From: Xiphias gladius
Lineage: Eukaryota > Chordata > Actinopteri > Istiophoriformes > Xiphiidae
Direction: 5' to 3'
Assembly (NCBI RefSeq): GCF_016859285.1
Contig: NC_053416.1
Coordinates: forward strand, 9,376,001-9,440,000
DNA: 64,000 nucleotides
Shown here piece by piece: positions 12,286 through 24,100 of the stretch. The position numbers and the translations under genes are program-made. The notes below the pieces were generated by a model that saw only the letters and a list, made by a program, of their open reading frames with translations, searched no databases and was not told the origin of the DNA. The first letter of the stretch is position 1; each line of letters opens with the position of its first letter.

Positions 12286-12612
12286 TGTTTATTTGAATAT
12301 ATGTTTGGATCCGTGCTAGCTGTTACTGTGGTGCAACAGCCACTCTTCCTGGGGTCCATAGAAGGAAACAATTACTGCACCATTTTCATGTGGTTATGTG
12401 AAACTAATAGGGCTACATATAGTAGGTATGCATATACTGTACATGTGCACACACACACATAATACATGTACTTACATATAAAAGAGACCAAAGAAAATCT
12501 AAAACACATTGTTCTGCTTAATTTTTCATGGTTATTAGATTCTGTCATAGAAAACTGGCAGGATATCCGCATTTGAAAAGTTGATACTGGTGAATTTTTG
12601 GCAAAAAAAAAA

Positions 12613-12700
12613 AAGACAAACTACTACAAAAGTTCTTGTGATTTAATTTTTTGTCAGTCCACCAACCAATTAATCAACTAATTATTTCGGCTCTAGAGTG
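12613..12700. repeat. Fragment of the ATTAATCGATT repeat family
   Basis: 'tttttgtcagtccaccaacc' followed by 'aattaatcaactaattattt' matches the end of the dispersed family described at 205-815. Confidence 0.5.
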
Positions 12701-13112
12701 CTGGTTGGTTTGGGGAACTAAAAAAACTGACATGTAGCCCTTAGTGGGGGGGCCAACAGGGGCCCAACAACCAATATCAGTAGGAGGTTAATCCGGCCGT
12801 GCTTTTGTATAAGAGCGCTCAAACAGGACCTGCACCGATGACCATAGAGCAATGTGGAGCCACGTTCATTTTCATTTTCATGCAGGAGCTTCAAGTGACC
12901 TCGGTCGCTCACCGAGGAGCGCGTTGGAGAGGGCGTACCACCGGCACCCGTGGCACCCGGTCCGCCGCCTGCCCCGCGCGCTGGCCGCGAAGCTGAGGGA
13001 AGTCCCGAAGGGGTGCCGATGTTCATCAGCAGCAGGCCCGGGGGAAACGTGAGAAGACCGCGGGCACCAGGAAGTTACAGAGGAAGCCCAGGACCAGGAT
13101 CAACCTAGATTG

Positions 13113-13162
13113 CGGGCCAATCGATTAGTTGAAGAAATAATTATCGGATCAATCGATAATGT
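13113..13162. repeat. Short repeat fragment abutting opsin exon 1
   Basis: 'ccaatcgattagttgaagaa' followed by 'tcggatcaatcgataatgtt' is a terminal piece of the same ATTAATCGATT family. It lies directly upstream, in the - sense, of the surviving TM1 code, where the extracellular N-terminus of the opsin should be. Confidence 0.5.
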
Positions 13163-14480
13163 TGAGTTGCATTTGCGAAAAACCTTTGGTGTTTTCAAGG
13201 CGTCAGGGGGCTTCTGTTAGCCCAGGGGCGGCCCCCCGTTTATCCCCTTCGTATCTACTGCGTACGAGAAGGTGTTCCGCTAAGCACCGGCACCGCAGAC
13301 GGAGGCAGAACGCCGACGTCCTGCAGCGCCGGGTCCCGGTGCAAGGGCAGACGGTCTGGCCCCGGGCAAGAACCTCGGCCCTGCGCTTTTACCGTCAGCC
13401 GGACAGACGCCACTCGCAGTAAGGGGCTGCTTCCAGTGTTCTGCCGTCACAACACAGTTCGTGTTCGGCGTGACTCCGCATCAGACCCCCCGCCGCGGAT
13501 CGACGTCAAACACCCACGCGTGCCCCCCCCCCCACACACACAGCGTTTTAAACGTGGGAGGAAGTGTGGCTCACACTTGTGTCGGCACTTGAAAACCTTC
13601 CGCAAGGGACCCGTGGTGACACCTGTTGTACAAGGCAAAAGCGGTTCTTGTGGGCTCGGCCGACGCGGCACGGGGACGGCCAAAGGCTCTTGAGCGCGCT
13701 GTGCGACCATCTACGTCCGGCCGCAGCGCTTTTTATTGAAATAAGTTCAGGCTTTTATACATTTTCATTCAGAACTGTTTAGTTTTTTTTTTTTTTTTAT
13801 CATTTAGATAGTGTAGCAACCATCGTCTGGAATGAAAGCGGACACTTATTATCTAACTGAAAGGGCGAAAAGGTCTGAGCAGGCACTTCGGTGCAACACT
13901 AAACTTTTATCACTGGAGGGTGGTATTTTATCTGACATGGAGGAAAGGCGTCAGCTGCAGTAAAAGCTACAGGCCCTGCATTCACCCCGCATGGTACCAA
14001 GGTGAAAATGAAGGGTCGTCATCCGTTTACAGAAAGTTCAAGAAGGTAAATACCCGCTGCCTTTGCTGTCAAGTTGTAGCAGCTGTATTTATACTATTTC
14101 TGCATCACAACGACAGAAACCGGTGGATATGATTGAGTTGTTTTTATATTTAATTGTTTTTATTTGCATGGGTTTAAGGAGTTGAGGAGAGTTGGTAAAG
14201 GTGAGGGGATTGTTGAGAAGGTCGAGGGAGAGGAAGGAGAGGAAGGATGGAGAGGGGATTGGGAGGGTGGAGGGGTAATAAGGGGTAAAGGGGTGGGTGG
14301 GTTGGGGAGAGGTTACTCCTCTCTCTTCCTTTTATTTGCCTCCTTTTCCTTCTTCTCTCTCTTCTTCATTCCCCTTTTCTCCTTCGTCTCTCTCTCTCTC
14401 TCCTTTTTCTTCTTTGCTCTGTTTGTCCTTCTTGTTGTTCTCTCTTTCCACTTTCTCTTTCTTCTCCCGCTCCTTCTTCT
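13163..14480. other. GC-rich then pyrimidine-rich spacer
   Basis: 13160-13720 is GC- and CpG-rich with no family-like open frame. 14300-14540 on + is a long TC-rich tract (ctctctctctcc, cttcttctc), reading as Lys/Glu/Arg codons on the - strand. The long + strand open frame through 14164-14946 is the antisense of this tract and is not a gene. Confidence 0.45.
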
Positions 14481-14495
14481 CTTTCATTTTCTTCT

Positions 14496-14990
14496 TCAGC
14501 CTCTTTTGTGTCTCCTTCTTTGCTTTCTTTGCATGCTGCTCGCCTTGTTGGGCCAGTCCTCCTCTGTAGCTCTGCTTCGTTCCTTCAGCTCCTGTATTTC
14601 CTCAGATCTGTCCTCCTTTTCTGTCACCTCACGTCCGAGACGGTCCTCCAGAGTGTTAACTTTTTCCTGCCACTCAGTCTCGGTGGTTTTCAGCCTGGCC
14701 AGGTGCTCCAGGTTTTTCTCTTCCAGTGCCGTCATTTCAGTCCTGGCACTGGTGACTGCCTCATCCTTTTCCTGGATGATGTCCTTCACCTTCTTCTCGC
14801 AGCTCTCTTCCAGACTCGACGTATACCACCTCCTGCCCGACAATCCACCGGCTCTCCCGCTCTGTGTTGAAGTCCACAACAGTCTTGTTGAAGCAAAGCT
14901 CCTTCTCCTTGACCTGGTCGCACTCCGTCTTCAGCTGTTTTTTTGACCTTCTCGAACTCAACCCCCTGTAAATCCAGATGCACCTTCAAA
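14496..14990 (-). pseudogene. Frameshifted coiled-coil coding remnant, function unknown
   Basis: The - strand after an acceptor-like 'gatttacag' (about 14974-14966) reads GVEFEKVKK, then in another frame LKTECDQVKEKELCFNKT up to WIVGQEVV. It then changes frame again near 14825 into EESCEKKVKDIIQEKDEA through LKTTETEWQEKV to EIQELKERSRATEEDW, and ends in a basic run at a stop (14496). Heptad-like Leu/Val spacing with Glu/Lys/Arg marks a coiled coil. The two frame changes (a poly-A run near 14940 and about 14825) indicate a pseudogene or an exon of a broken gene. The parent family is not recognised. Confidence 0.5.
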
Positions 14991-15234
14991 AAGCACAACT
15001 ACATTTACATCGCCCAACATGGCTCATAAGATATAATCACTTCAAGTCTTTTTTAAACAATATTATAATATAGATTATTATTTCAACACATCAGTTTTCC
15101 CATTTTAATGTTTTGTTTTTCTAAAGTTACACACACCTTGCAGTTTAAAAAAGTTTGTATTTATAATAACAAGTATGTCTGGGTCCCTTAGCAGATGATC
15201 CTGGTCACCCCCTCAGAGCTCCAGATGCTGGACA

Positions 15235-15600
15235 CTAAGGGCTACAGCTAACCATTAATCTGCCGGTTATTTTCTCAACCAATAATTTAATTGCATCGTT
15301 TTAATGAATCGTCTTACAATGTAAGAAAATAAATAATAAATAGATAATAAAGTAGTGAAAAAAACCTTTATAATTTCCCACAGGCCAAGATGACGTCTTC
15401 AAATGTCTTGTTTTATCTGACCCACAGTTTACTGTGATAAATGACGAAGAAAAGCATCAAATCCTCACATTTAAGAAGCTGGAACCAGCAAATATTTAGC
15501 ATTTTTCTCTAAAAAAAAGACTAAAACTATTATTTGATTATAAAATATTTGCAGATTTCCTTTCAATCAACCCGTCATTGCAGCTCTACTGAACATTAAA
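15235..15600 (+). repeat. ATTAATCGATT-family repeat, well preserved copy
   Basis: Starts 'gggctacagctaaccattaa', then 'ctgccggttattttctcaac', 'ggccaagatgacgtcttcaa', 'aatcctcacatttaagaagc' and 'ggaaccagcaaatatttagc', and ends 'cgtcattgcagctctact'. This is the clearest copy in the window and shows the full-length order, about 365 bp. Confidence 0.75.
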
Positions 15601-16560
15601 ATGGAAAAGGGCATGTTTTGTTATCTCTGCCATTGAGGCTGTAAGCACAATATCCCCCTTATTACCTGTATGTTTTATGAGGAGGTCTCCGGGTGTTTGT
15701 ACAGATGCATCCAGAGTTGTTCAAGGGGCGTGGATAAAACACACACTGAAAACAAATTGTCAATCTGAATTTTCTATTCTAAACATTCATTCTATATGAA
15801 TAACATCTTTGACATTAGAGATGCTGACTGAGACACGACAACCAATCAGCAGAGTTGTTGCTCTGTATTTATTTATTTTTTTTTCCTGTAATGTGGGGGC
15901 CTGAAGTGAAGTTTACTTTCTAAGTTTTGAAGTTACAAATAGTGTTTTTAAAGTTAAGATAACAATAATTTTAAATAAAGTGTCCCGAAATCAGAAAATA
16001 TATAAATGAATAAGAAAACAGTTTACAAATTTTCCCTCCGTAATTTCTTCCTGACAGAGGGACGAAAACTATTAGAAATCATCTTCACGAGGACAAACTT
16101 ACAAACAACTGTTTTCAAATTAATAATAATAACAAAAAAAACTAATAGAGCAGCTCAGTGAATTAACCATGGCAAAAATGACAGAAACTTTTACAGAATG
16201 CTAAAGCCTCTTTGCTTTTCAAGTAATTGCCAAACCGGAAAAACTTCAAGCAACTTAGTATTATTCGGTGATAGGGGAGAAGGCGGCAACCAACAGTTAT
16301 TTTCATGATCTACAGGTCTGACAATTGTTTTCTTTAAGCCCCTTTAAGGCCCTCGCCCACTGGTGCGAGTGGAGTTTGGCTCAGAGCCGGGGGCGAAGTA
16401 CACAGTAGTTGAGTAAATGTGCTGGTCCCCACTGATGCCTTAACGTCCACCGTGCGGAGGGGCCCTTGAGCCAGGCACCGCCGGCGCCCGGGGCCTCTCG
16501 GGAGAGATAACAAGGCAGTGTCCTCACTGCTTCGTTGGTCCTGCGTCATTTTGCTCCGAC
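15601..16560. other. Intergenic AT-rich DNA upstream of clint1
   Basis: No gene, inverted repeat or recognised element is seen. The sequence turns GC-rich from about 16330 towards the clint1 promoter. Confidence 0.4.
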
Positions 16561-16843
16561 TTTCGCCCGTAAAAAAAAAAAAAAAAAAGAAAAAAATAAC
16601 CCCGATTCAGTCCCACGAGCGAGAGCACGTATCGACGTTTAAGTGACGTCAGGGACCTACGTTTCCGTAGCAACTGGGGCCGGTCCGTTAGCCGCAGCGG
16701 CCGCTGAAGTACCGGAGCTCATCGAGGAGCCAGGGGGGGGGAAGATTGTCGTCGGTAACCGGATAGAATCTCTTGTCCTGTGCGGCGTAGAGATACGGGG
16801 GCGAGGCAGTATCGAGGCGGCGAGCCCGCAGTCCAGCGCGGAG
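16560..16843 (+). promoter_or_regulatory. clint1 CpG-rich promoter/5' UTR with a consensus CRE
   Basis: A CpG-rich, TATA-less region lies directly upstream of the clint1 ATG. It contains the full cAMP-response element TGACGTCA at 16644-16651. Transcription probably starts shortly downstream. An A-rich run (16570-16588) marks its upstream edge. Binding by CREB/ATF proteins is inference from the motif. Confidence 0.5.
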
Positions 16844-19800
16844 ATGCTGAATATGTGGAAAGTCAGAGAGCTGGTGGACAAAGCGTGAGTACCGCGGAGC
16901 AGGCGGAGCAGGTGGAGCTGTGGTGCACTGGCTCGGTGGCTGCTAAGCTAACCGGCCGGCCGTGGCCGGGCAGCATCAGCAGCTTTTACCGCCGAGCGGA
17001 GAGGATAGAGGCCGTGACGTCACGGCCCTAGCCCTCAGCTGTTAGCTTTCACTAGCTGGCTAGCTGCCAATCTTCAACCTTGTAGCGTAAATAGAAATGT
17101 GTGTTTTGCGGTGGCGTCTCCTGTGGTGCCTTCGCCCACGCTAGTTCGCGTGGGACAGGAATAATACGATATTGCGATATTGTAAACTGCAAAATCATTT
17201 GTTTCCGACCCAGAACGAAAGCTATCCAGTTAGCTAATTCCGCTAGCATTTCAAAGCCCAGGTCGGCTGTGTTATGCGTGCACTGTAACTGTTAGTGCTG
17301 CTGCAGGATCACGCCCTGTCCCACTCAGGTGATGCCCGCTACCTCCAACGTGCTTTCACCTAGCATCATATCCTGACCAGAAAGCGAAGCATTAATGATT
17401 GTAAATTTCAGGGGCTAGATAATTGCATGTTTCCTGCCAATTAGCTACCAACCATGTCTCGCAGTGTAGCTTCACTGGGCCCATGCCCCTATGGCACCGG
17501 ACAGATGGACAACAAACCTTGTTAGCCGCCGAACACTTCATACTGTAGTAGCAAATGCAGGTGTAGCAGCCTACTACATTGTGTTGTTTGTCTGATCAAA
17601 GATGCTTCTTTGTGATGTGTGTCTCTGTGATTGTAATTTTATCAAGTAGTCTATACAATTCTAATAGAACAGCTCTACAATAAATCCTACCTTCATGAAG
17701 GTAGCTTTTGTTGAAATTGTTTCAGACAGGTTTGATTAAACTATATGATAATTTTGTAGGGTGTAGTCTATTATTTTGTCCACCCAATTTATGTCAACGA
17801 GGGCATACTATATAACAGAAATAATCTCTGTATAATGCAGTACAGTTCAAAAGCAACACAAACTACATCCGCCAAAATGATCATAAAGTTGAATGAACAC
17901 TTCTCTAAAACAGTGTCAACAAACACTTAGCATTTTAACCTTCATGAAGGTAGGATTTATCACAGGACTGTTGTATTAGACTGCATTAGTTTTAGCTAGG
18001 TGGACCTAATAAACTGCCAACTGAGTTTACAGTCATTTTGGGGGAAGAACAACAGCTTCCTGTCCTGCCTGTTCCAAGAGGCAGATTTAGTTATATGAAA
18101 AAATCTGCTGAGTAAAACCCAAACCCTCTCAAAGAAAAGAATCAATCTTGGTTTTACTCCGCAGAATTAGATGAGATAATTAAGTAAGTCAGCCTTGTGG
18201 AACATTCCCTTTTATTTAATACCAAGTAAACAACTTTTGATTAGGAGCTATCAAGAGGGCTAGGTTTGTAGTATAAGGTTTGCTAAAACGAAATATGTTT
18301 TCAAGTAGCTTTGCAAAGGAAACTGTCATCATGTGTCTCATAGAGCAACAGTAACACAGTTGCATTAAAAGCATGAGAGAAGTGAATAAGAGATCTAATG
18401 ACAGTATGGAGTAAAGGTTCAGTTCAGACTAGTCTCAGGCAGTCCAAAATCCTCGTCCAAAGTTAAGGGGCATATAGTATGTGTATATAAACTTACAATA
18501 CACATTAGAATCATTATCTTGGCTGGTATTAAAGGACAACATTTTCCCATAAGAATAGTTTAGCGTATAATCAGATTATTCTTTCTATACAGTGCCAAAA
18601 AAAAAACAGAATTTGCTGAGTTTGAAATACTAGTCTCACATATCAGTGCTGCATCTGTTTTCACACAATAACTTTTTAGATACTCCTCTTAAATGTTAAG
18701 TCCAATCTCACAGTTTCACGTGGAAAGTGCTTGATACTTCATTTTCATTTTCATAACCAATGCTGAAGATTTGAATCTGTGATGACATTATATCTCAGCA
18801 CCTTTTTTCACTTTCAAATAGCACCTAAACTATTAATAAGGAGTTGTATAATTTATTTTTTCTGGTATACGATCCAGTGCTTTTGGCCAGTATTTAATCA
18901 GTGCATCTCTAAAATAGCCCCATTGATTGTCGAAGAATCTTTTTTTTGCTGTGGTTGTTGTTTCTGTTTTTTAGTTCACTGTCTCTCCTTTAACACTTTA
19001 GTTTTTTACTAAATTATGTATTGTCATTTAGATTTTGTTTGTAGAGTTTGTATGTCAGTCTTAATTTCCTATGTTACACACATTTCAATAGAGTATTCAT
19101 GCTTGTTATCAGAATGATGAGCCAAAAATTAAGTCTTTTTTTTTTTTTTAATTTTGTGCATTGGGTTATATACTCAGTGGCCACTTTATTTCTTACACCT
19201 GTAAAGTCTAATGCAATCCAATACCACAGCTCAGCCATAAATTCTACCTTTACAAAGATAATAATGGTCAGTTTTGTTCTACACTGTCGAAGAGATATTT
19301 ATGTAACTATACATTTATTACTGAGGTTGTAGTTTGTAGGGGTGTTCAACGGGACGACATTATATTGAGAGGCGTTTCTAATGTTTTCCCAACCTCAACA
19401 AGAATGGGGAGAAGTTTTAGAAACACATTTCTATACAATTCAGTCCATTCTAACACCACCACTACATATGACCTCAGTAATAAACAGTACAGTTGAGTCA
19501 ATGACTCTCAGAACTTTTTAATCAATACTGAACATTATCGGTTTCGTAAAGGTAGAATATGTGTTGTTGTACTGGATTAAATTAGATTGTATAGTTGTAC
19601 CTAATAAAGTACCCAGGGAGTTAATTTTCTATCTCAAAACATAATCTAATTTTGTTACAGTTCTTTGTTTTCTTAAATATTTTCTTATCTCTTTCATCTA
19701 TCTTGACATTTACATTTTTGCTGTGTACACAAGGTTGGTAATTAAAAGTTAGATGTTTCAGCTCCCTGTTGGTTGTTAACATGCACTAGCATTTTGGTAG

Positions 19801-21128
19801 CAATCCTGCTAAAGGGATAAATTCAGGCTCTGTATTAGCACTCATACTGTCGGGTACATTTTGTTTTCTAACAACACTGAAAATTTGAAAAAAAAAGTGT
19901 GATGGAAAAACACTGCAAAGTGACAAGGCAGGTATAGTTTGGCATGCTTGTGCCATGCCAAAAGCATCTTTGTTTTTCATGGAGATTGAAAGGTTACATA
20001 CATTTTGTCCTGTATACACAGTGATGATACACACTGATTTGCAAGTTTATTAGGTACACCTAGCTAAACTTAATGTAGTCTAATACAACACTCTTGAAGT
20101 AAATCCTCCCTCAGTGAAGGTTATAATGTTCAGTATTTGTCTAAACTGTTTCAGAGGGGTGTGAGAGAGGTGTTATATAGGACTGGATTATTTTTAACCA
20201 GTTGTACCTAATAAACTGGCAACTGAGTGTACATTGGTATGACCAACAAAGCTTCCGAGAGAAAGTGGTCCCTAAGTCATGTTCTTAATGTCATCACATC
20301 ACGTTGTTTCTTTCCACATTATACATTTTCAGTCCAATGAACAGAAGCATTGTCAGAACAAAAGTCACAGTAAGAATGCTCACGTGAAAATCATTGTAAT
20401 TTTTCCAGTGACTGTTCGCTCACAGTTTGAGACGCTGCATATTCCAGCTGGCTCTGCCTTTTTAAAGGATCAATTATATCATAAACCTGATAAGAAGATA
20501 AAGAAGAGGAAGTAGAGAAGAAAGTTGCATTGAGGAAAGATGAGTGAAGAGACCAAGGAAAGGAAAGAGTGAGAACAGGGAATATGAAAAAGAAGCAACA
20601 AGAGCTTTAGATGGAGTAATAGACACCAGCTCCCATCAGCGGTTGGTTGTGCCTGGCTTGTCACAATGAATACACTCTATTATTGATCTACCTCATCAGA
20701 GCTGGCACTGGCAGCCTTGTTTTTTTTTTCCTTCAAATTAAGAGTCACGCTATTATGGAACACTCACTGTCTGTCTATCTTATCTACTGACAATAATGGA
20801 GTCTAAGGCATCTCTTATATTCCTTTAGCTAGGAGGGTGGCAGAGATGGTGAGAAAAATGAAGGAAAAGGAAGCAACTACTTAGGTATAAATAACTAATG
20901 AGAGGACTGAAGATTGGGAGAAGTGAGGAGCAGGAGATGAAACAGGATACAATATGAAGTGGAGGAGTTAAAGAAGGAAGGAGGGGAAGGGCAGGCAGCA
21001 GGAGCATTAGATAAGAAAGAGTTGTGGGAGAGGTGTGTTTAAAGTTGCAGTGCTTTTGGCTATTTTTTTTTTCCTTTTTTCGCCAGGGATCCGTTGAACA
21101 AGTCATGCCACACGCATCAAGAAATGCA

Positions 21129-21159
<31 letters not shown>

Positions 21160-24100
21160 TACACACACACACGCACACAAAGTAAACAGGCAGCAGCAGG
21201 TGAGCCCAAAAAGACAATGACGACAGGAAGCTGACATCGCTTAAGGGGAGGTTTGGCTGTGTCTCCCTCGCTCTGTTAAACACACAAACACACAAACACC
21301 AAACTCACCTCATGTTCGTGCGTAAACTGTCTCATTCGCCTTTGTGCCACAAAGGGCTGAATATTTTCTTACACGTGTGTATGTGTGCGCACACATCCAT
21401 GTCTGTCCTCTGAAGTGCAGTGGTCAGGACAAAGGCTTATAGAAAACTGTCATTCATTATTCACTGAACCGGGTTCTCCTTGTCTTCAGAGGAACATTCA
21501 TTTTCTCTTACTTGATTTCAGTGTTTGTGTTGTGTTTATGACACACGCATGAATATAGCTATTTCTTGTGATAACCCTGTTTTCCACAGTTATTCTCTGT
21601 TCTGTGGTGTGTAGAGTGTGTGTAGAAGTTAGATATGATGATGATGCTCTGCTAGCTCGAGAGATCATTTATTATTTAAGAGTTTCTCTTCTTGTATTTT
21701 TTGTGTTCTGCTTTTTAAATGCGTCCATGTGTGTTTTTTACTTGTCTGCATTTCGGTCTGCTTGACCTCTGGAAATGTGACCAGTGGACATTTGCTGATA
21801 GACAGCAAGGCTGTCTGATTGAAAAGCCGACAATAAGAAATAGTGTGTTCACAATAAGTGGACAGAAAGACGAGAAAGGAAAGCCACAGGGTTTCGCCTT
21901 TACATGTTTGAAATACTGATGGTACTACTAATTTATGAAGAAAATATACGTCTGTGTCAACAGCACCAACGTGGTGATGAACTACTCAGAGATTGAGTCC
22001 AAGGTGAGAGAGGCCACCAATGACGACCCCTGGGGACCCTCTGGACAACTGATGGGAGAAATAGCCAAGTATGTGTAACACACACATTCGCACAGTTACT
22101 GTATATGCATGCATGATATCACTAAGGCAGCAGATGGACACATTCAACTGAGGCATTTTAGGACGGAGGAACATGAAGTCTGTTAGCAAGTCAAGTAAGG
22201 ATAGTTCTCCACAGGCTCTGTTCACTAGGACTGATTCTGCTTTGGTTTACCTGCATGGGTTTTCCCAGCATCACTTTTTTTTTCACTTGTGTGCATGTGT
22301 TTGTGTGTGTAGATCTACCTTTATGTATGAACAGTTCCCAGAGGTGATGAACATGCTGTGGACCAGGATGCTGAAGGACAACAAGAAGAACTGGAGACGA
22401 GTCTACAAGGTGTGGTCACACGTTGGTTGGCAGTTTTGTTGGTGGTTTCCCTCGTGTGCCTTTGTGTTGTATCTGGGCTGTATTGTGCCGTGCAGCCCAG
22501 TTCTGTATTAATGTGAGCTGAGTCACACAGCTTGGTTGTGTCTGTAATCAGACACCAGCAGGGGTTCCAGTGTTTACACAACTGACTGATTCGAGACACT
22601 TTTGACTCATTGATTCCCAGTTTTTCTTTCTTTTTGTTTTAAATACACTAATATGTATACATTTTAACTGCTGTCAAATTGTTTCACTCACATGATTGTA
22701 CATATGAGGTGCAGTGATTTCAAAAGTGTATCAGTTTGATTCTCTGCTTTACTGGAGCAGTTTCTTGGTTCCTTCCCTAATTACTACATTTATACACACA
22801 GATATGTATGAATCCTTTAGTTGTATAGTGTAAAGATCAGAGCAGTGCATCTCAACCGCTTTCTTGTGTCCTACCTGCATAATCATACAAGACTGATATG
22901 CAAATATTATAAATTATGCAAGAGCCAGGGAAGAGTGAGTTTGGATTTTTTTAGAGAGCAATTAGGCTGAGTTTAAGAGAGGAGACATGATTCAGTGCAG
23001 GGGAACTGCTGAAAGAAAAAATAATTTCACTTGAACAGTTGAGTAAAGAAGAACTGACTTTAAATATATTTTTTAAACATTAATTTTAAGATTAGTTCTC
23101 ACTGAGCAATGCTGACTACATCTCCTCATCATTTCTCTCTCCCAGGCTTTACTGCTGCTGGCCTATCTGATCAGGAATGGGTCTGAAAGAGTCGTCACCA
23201 GCTCCAGAGAACACATTTATGACCTGCGATCCCTAGAAAACTACCACTTCATTGGTGAGTTTCTAAATGATAGTCAGCCACCGCTTTATTGGCTACATTT
23301 TTTTTTCTTATTCTTCTTTACTTTTATGTGAATTTGAGATGTCTTGTGCGCTGATTAGACGCTAGTTTGAAAATCATTGAGGGCCAGATGTAGTTTGAAT
23401 GTCATTTGTTCAAGTGTTTGCAATATGCAGCTCTCAACTCATTGCACACACATTTAGGGGTGGATTGCACACTAAGTAAGGGGAGACATGTTAACAGAGG
23501 ATGATTATCTATTCAGCTGGGTTTACTAAGGTCATGCAATTTGCATTGGGCAGTTTTGCAAGGAGAAGTTGCAAGGTGGCCTCTAGCTTCGAAAAGGGTG
23601 CGTAAACTTAGTGCAAATGGGATTTATAAGCGCCAAAGTAAGGTTGTAGAGGGGAACGTAAACGTGAATGAAATATAGGTTTATATGTTGCTGAAACCGG
23701 ATTATTAGAAAGAAACATTTGTATTAAACTTGAATTTTAACTTGACCAACAATGTAAACTCTGTACTGTAAACTCCATACACACTGCAACTGTACATTTG
23801 TTTGTTATGTTAGAGCAGAGTAGCACAGAGCACTTCTGGCCTTGAGTGTCAAAAATAGAAAGCGTTGATTCTCTTTGGAGCAGGAATACAGTACATTCAG
23901 TAAAATTTTATTCCCATATCAAATTGACATTTGATTTGATCTTTCCTGTGTTCAAGTAGAAAGTTTGGGCTGATGGTGGGAACAGGGGAAAGCTCAGGGA
24001 TATCAAAAATGTAATTGTTCTTCCCTTGTGTGTGTCTGTGTGTGTGTGTGTGTGTTTGTGCTCTTGTGTTTGCTGACAGATGAGAATGGTAAGGATCAGG

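Larger units (their letters stand above)
10861..13112 (-). pseudogene. Opsin pseudogene, TMT (teleost multiple tissue)/encephalopsin type
   Basis: Four exons are readable on the - strand. Exon 1 (about 13112-12913): TM1 LILVLGFLCNFLV, then LLLMNI, then after a shift GTSLSFAASARG and WYALSNALLG. Exon 2 (11935-11765): IVSLVSLS, then SFERYSVVL, LVWTRPTLLGWS. Exon 3 (11326-11167): SYRLEGPGTTCS then a TM5 segment ending CYVRILLAARE. Exon 4 (11054-10861): VTGINQSS, RILLSVVSMVTGYLLCYL (TM6), then shifted AKTSTVLNPVI. Intact TMT opsins have ERY after TM3, EGPGTTCS in loop 2, YLLCWLPYG in TM6 and the chromophore lysine in TM7; all but PYG can be traced. Lesions are a TM1-TM2 deletion, at least four frameshifts, loss of PYG and the segment before the lysine, and TAA (10881-10879) in place of the NPxxY tyrosine. 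Splice sites are largely intact, suggesting recent inactivation of a split gene rather than a retrocopy. Confidence 0.85.

Noticed and set aside
14164-14946. 260-codon open frame rich in Phe, Leu and Ser on the + strand
   Set aside because: It is the antisense of a purine-rich coiled-coil coding remnant and of a (TC)n tract; composition explains the length.
20825-21295. 156-codon - strand open frame
   Set aside because: Composed of Cys-Val from (CA)n and Leu/Ser/Pro from a purine-rich intron; no family blocks or splice context.
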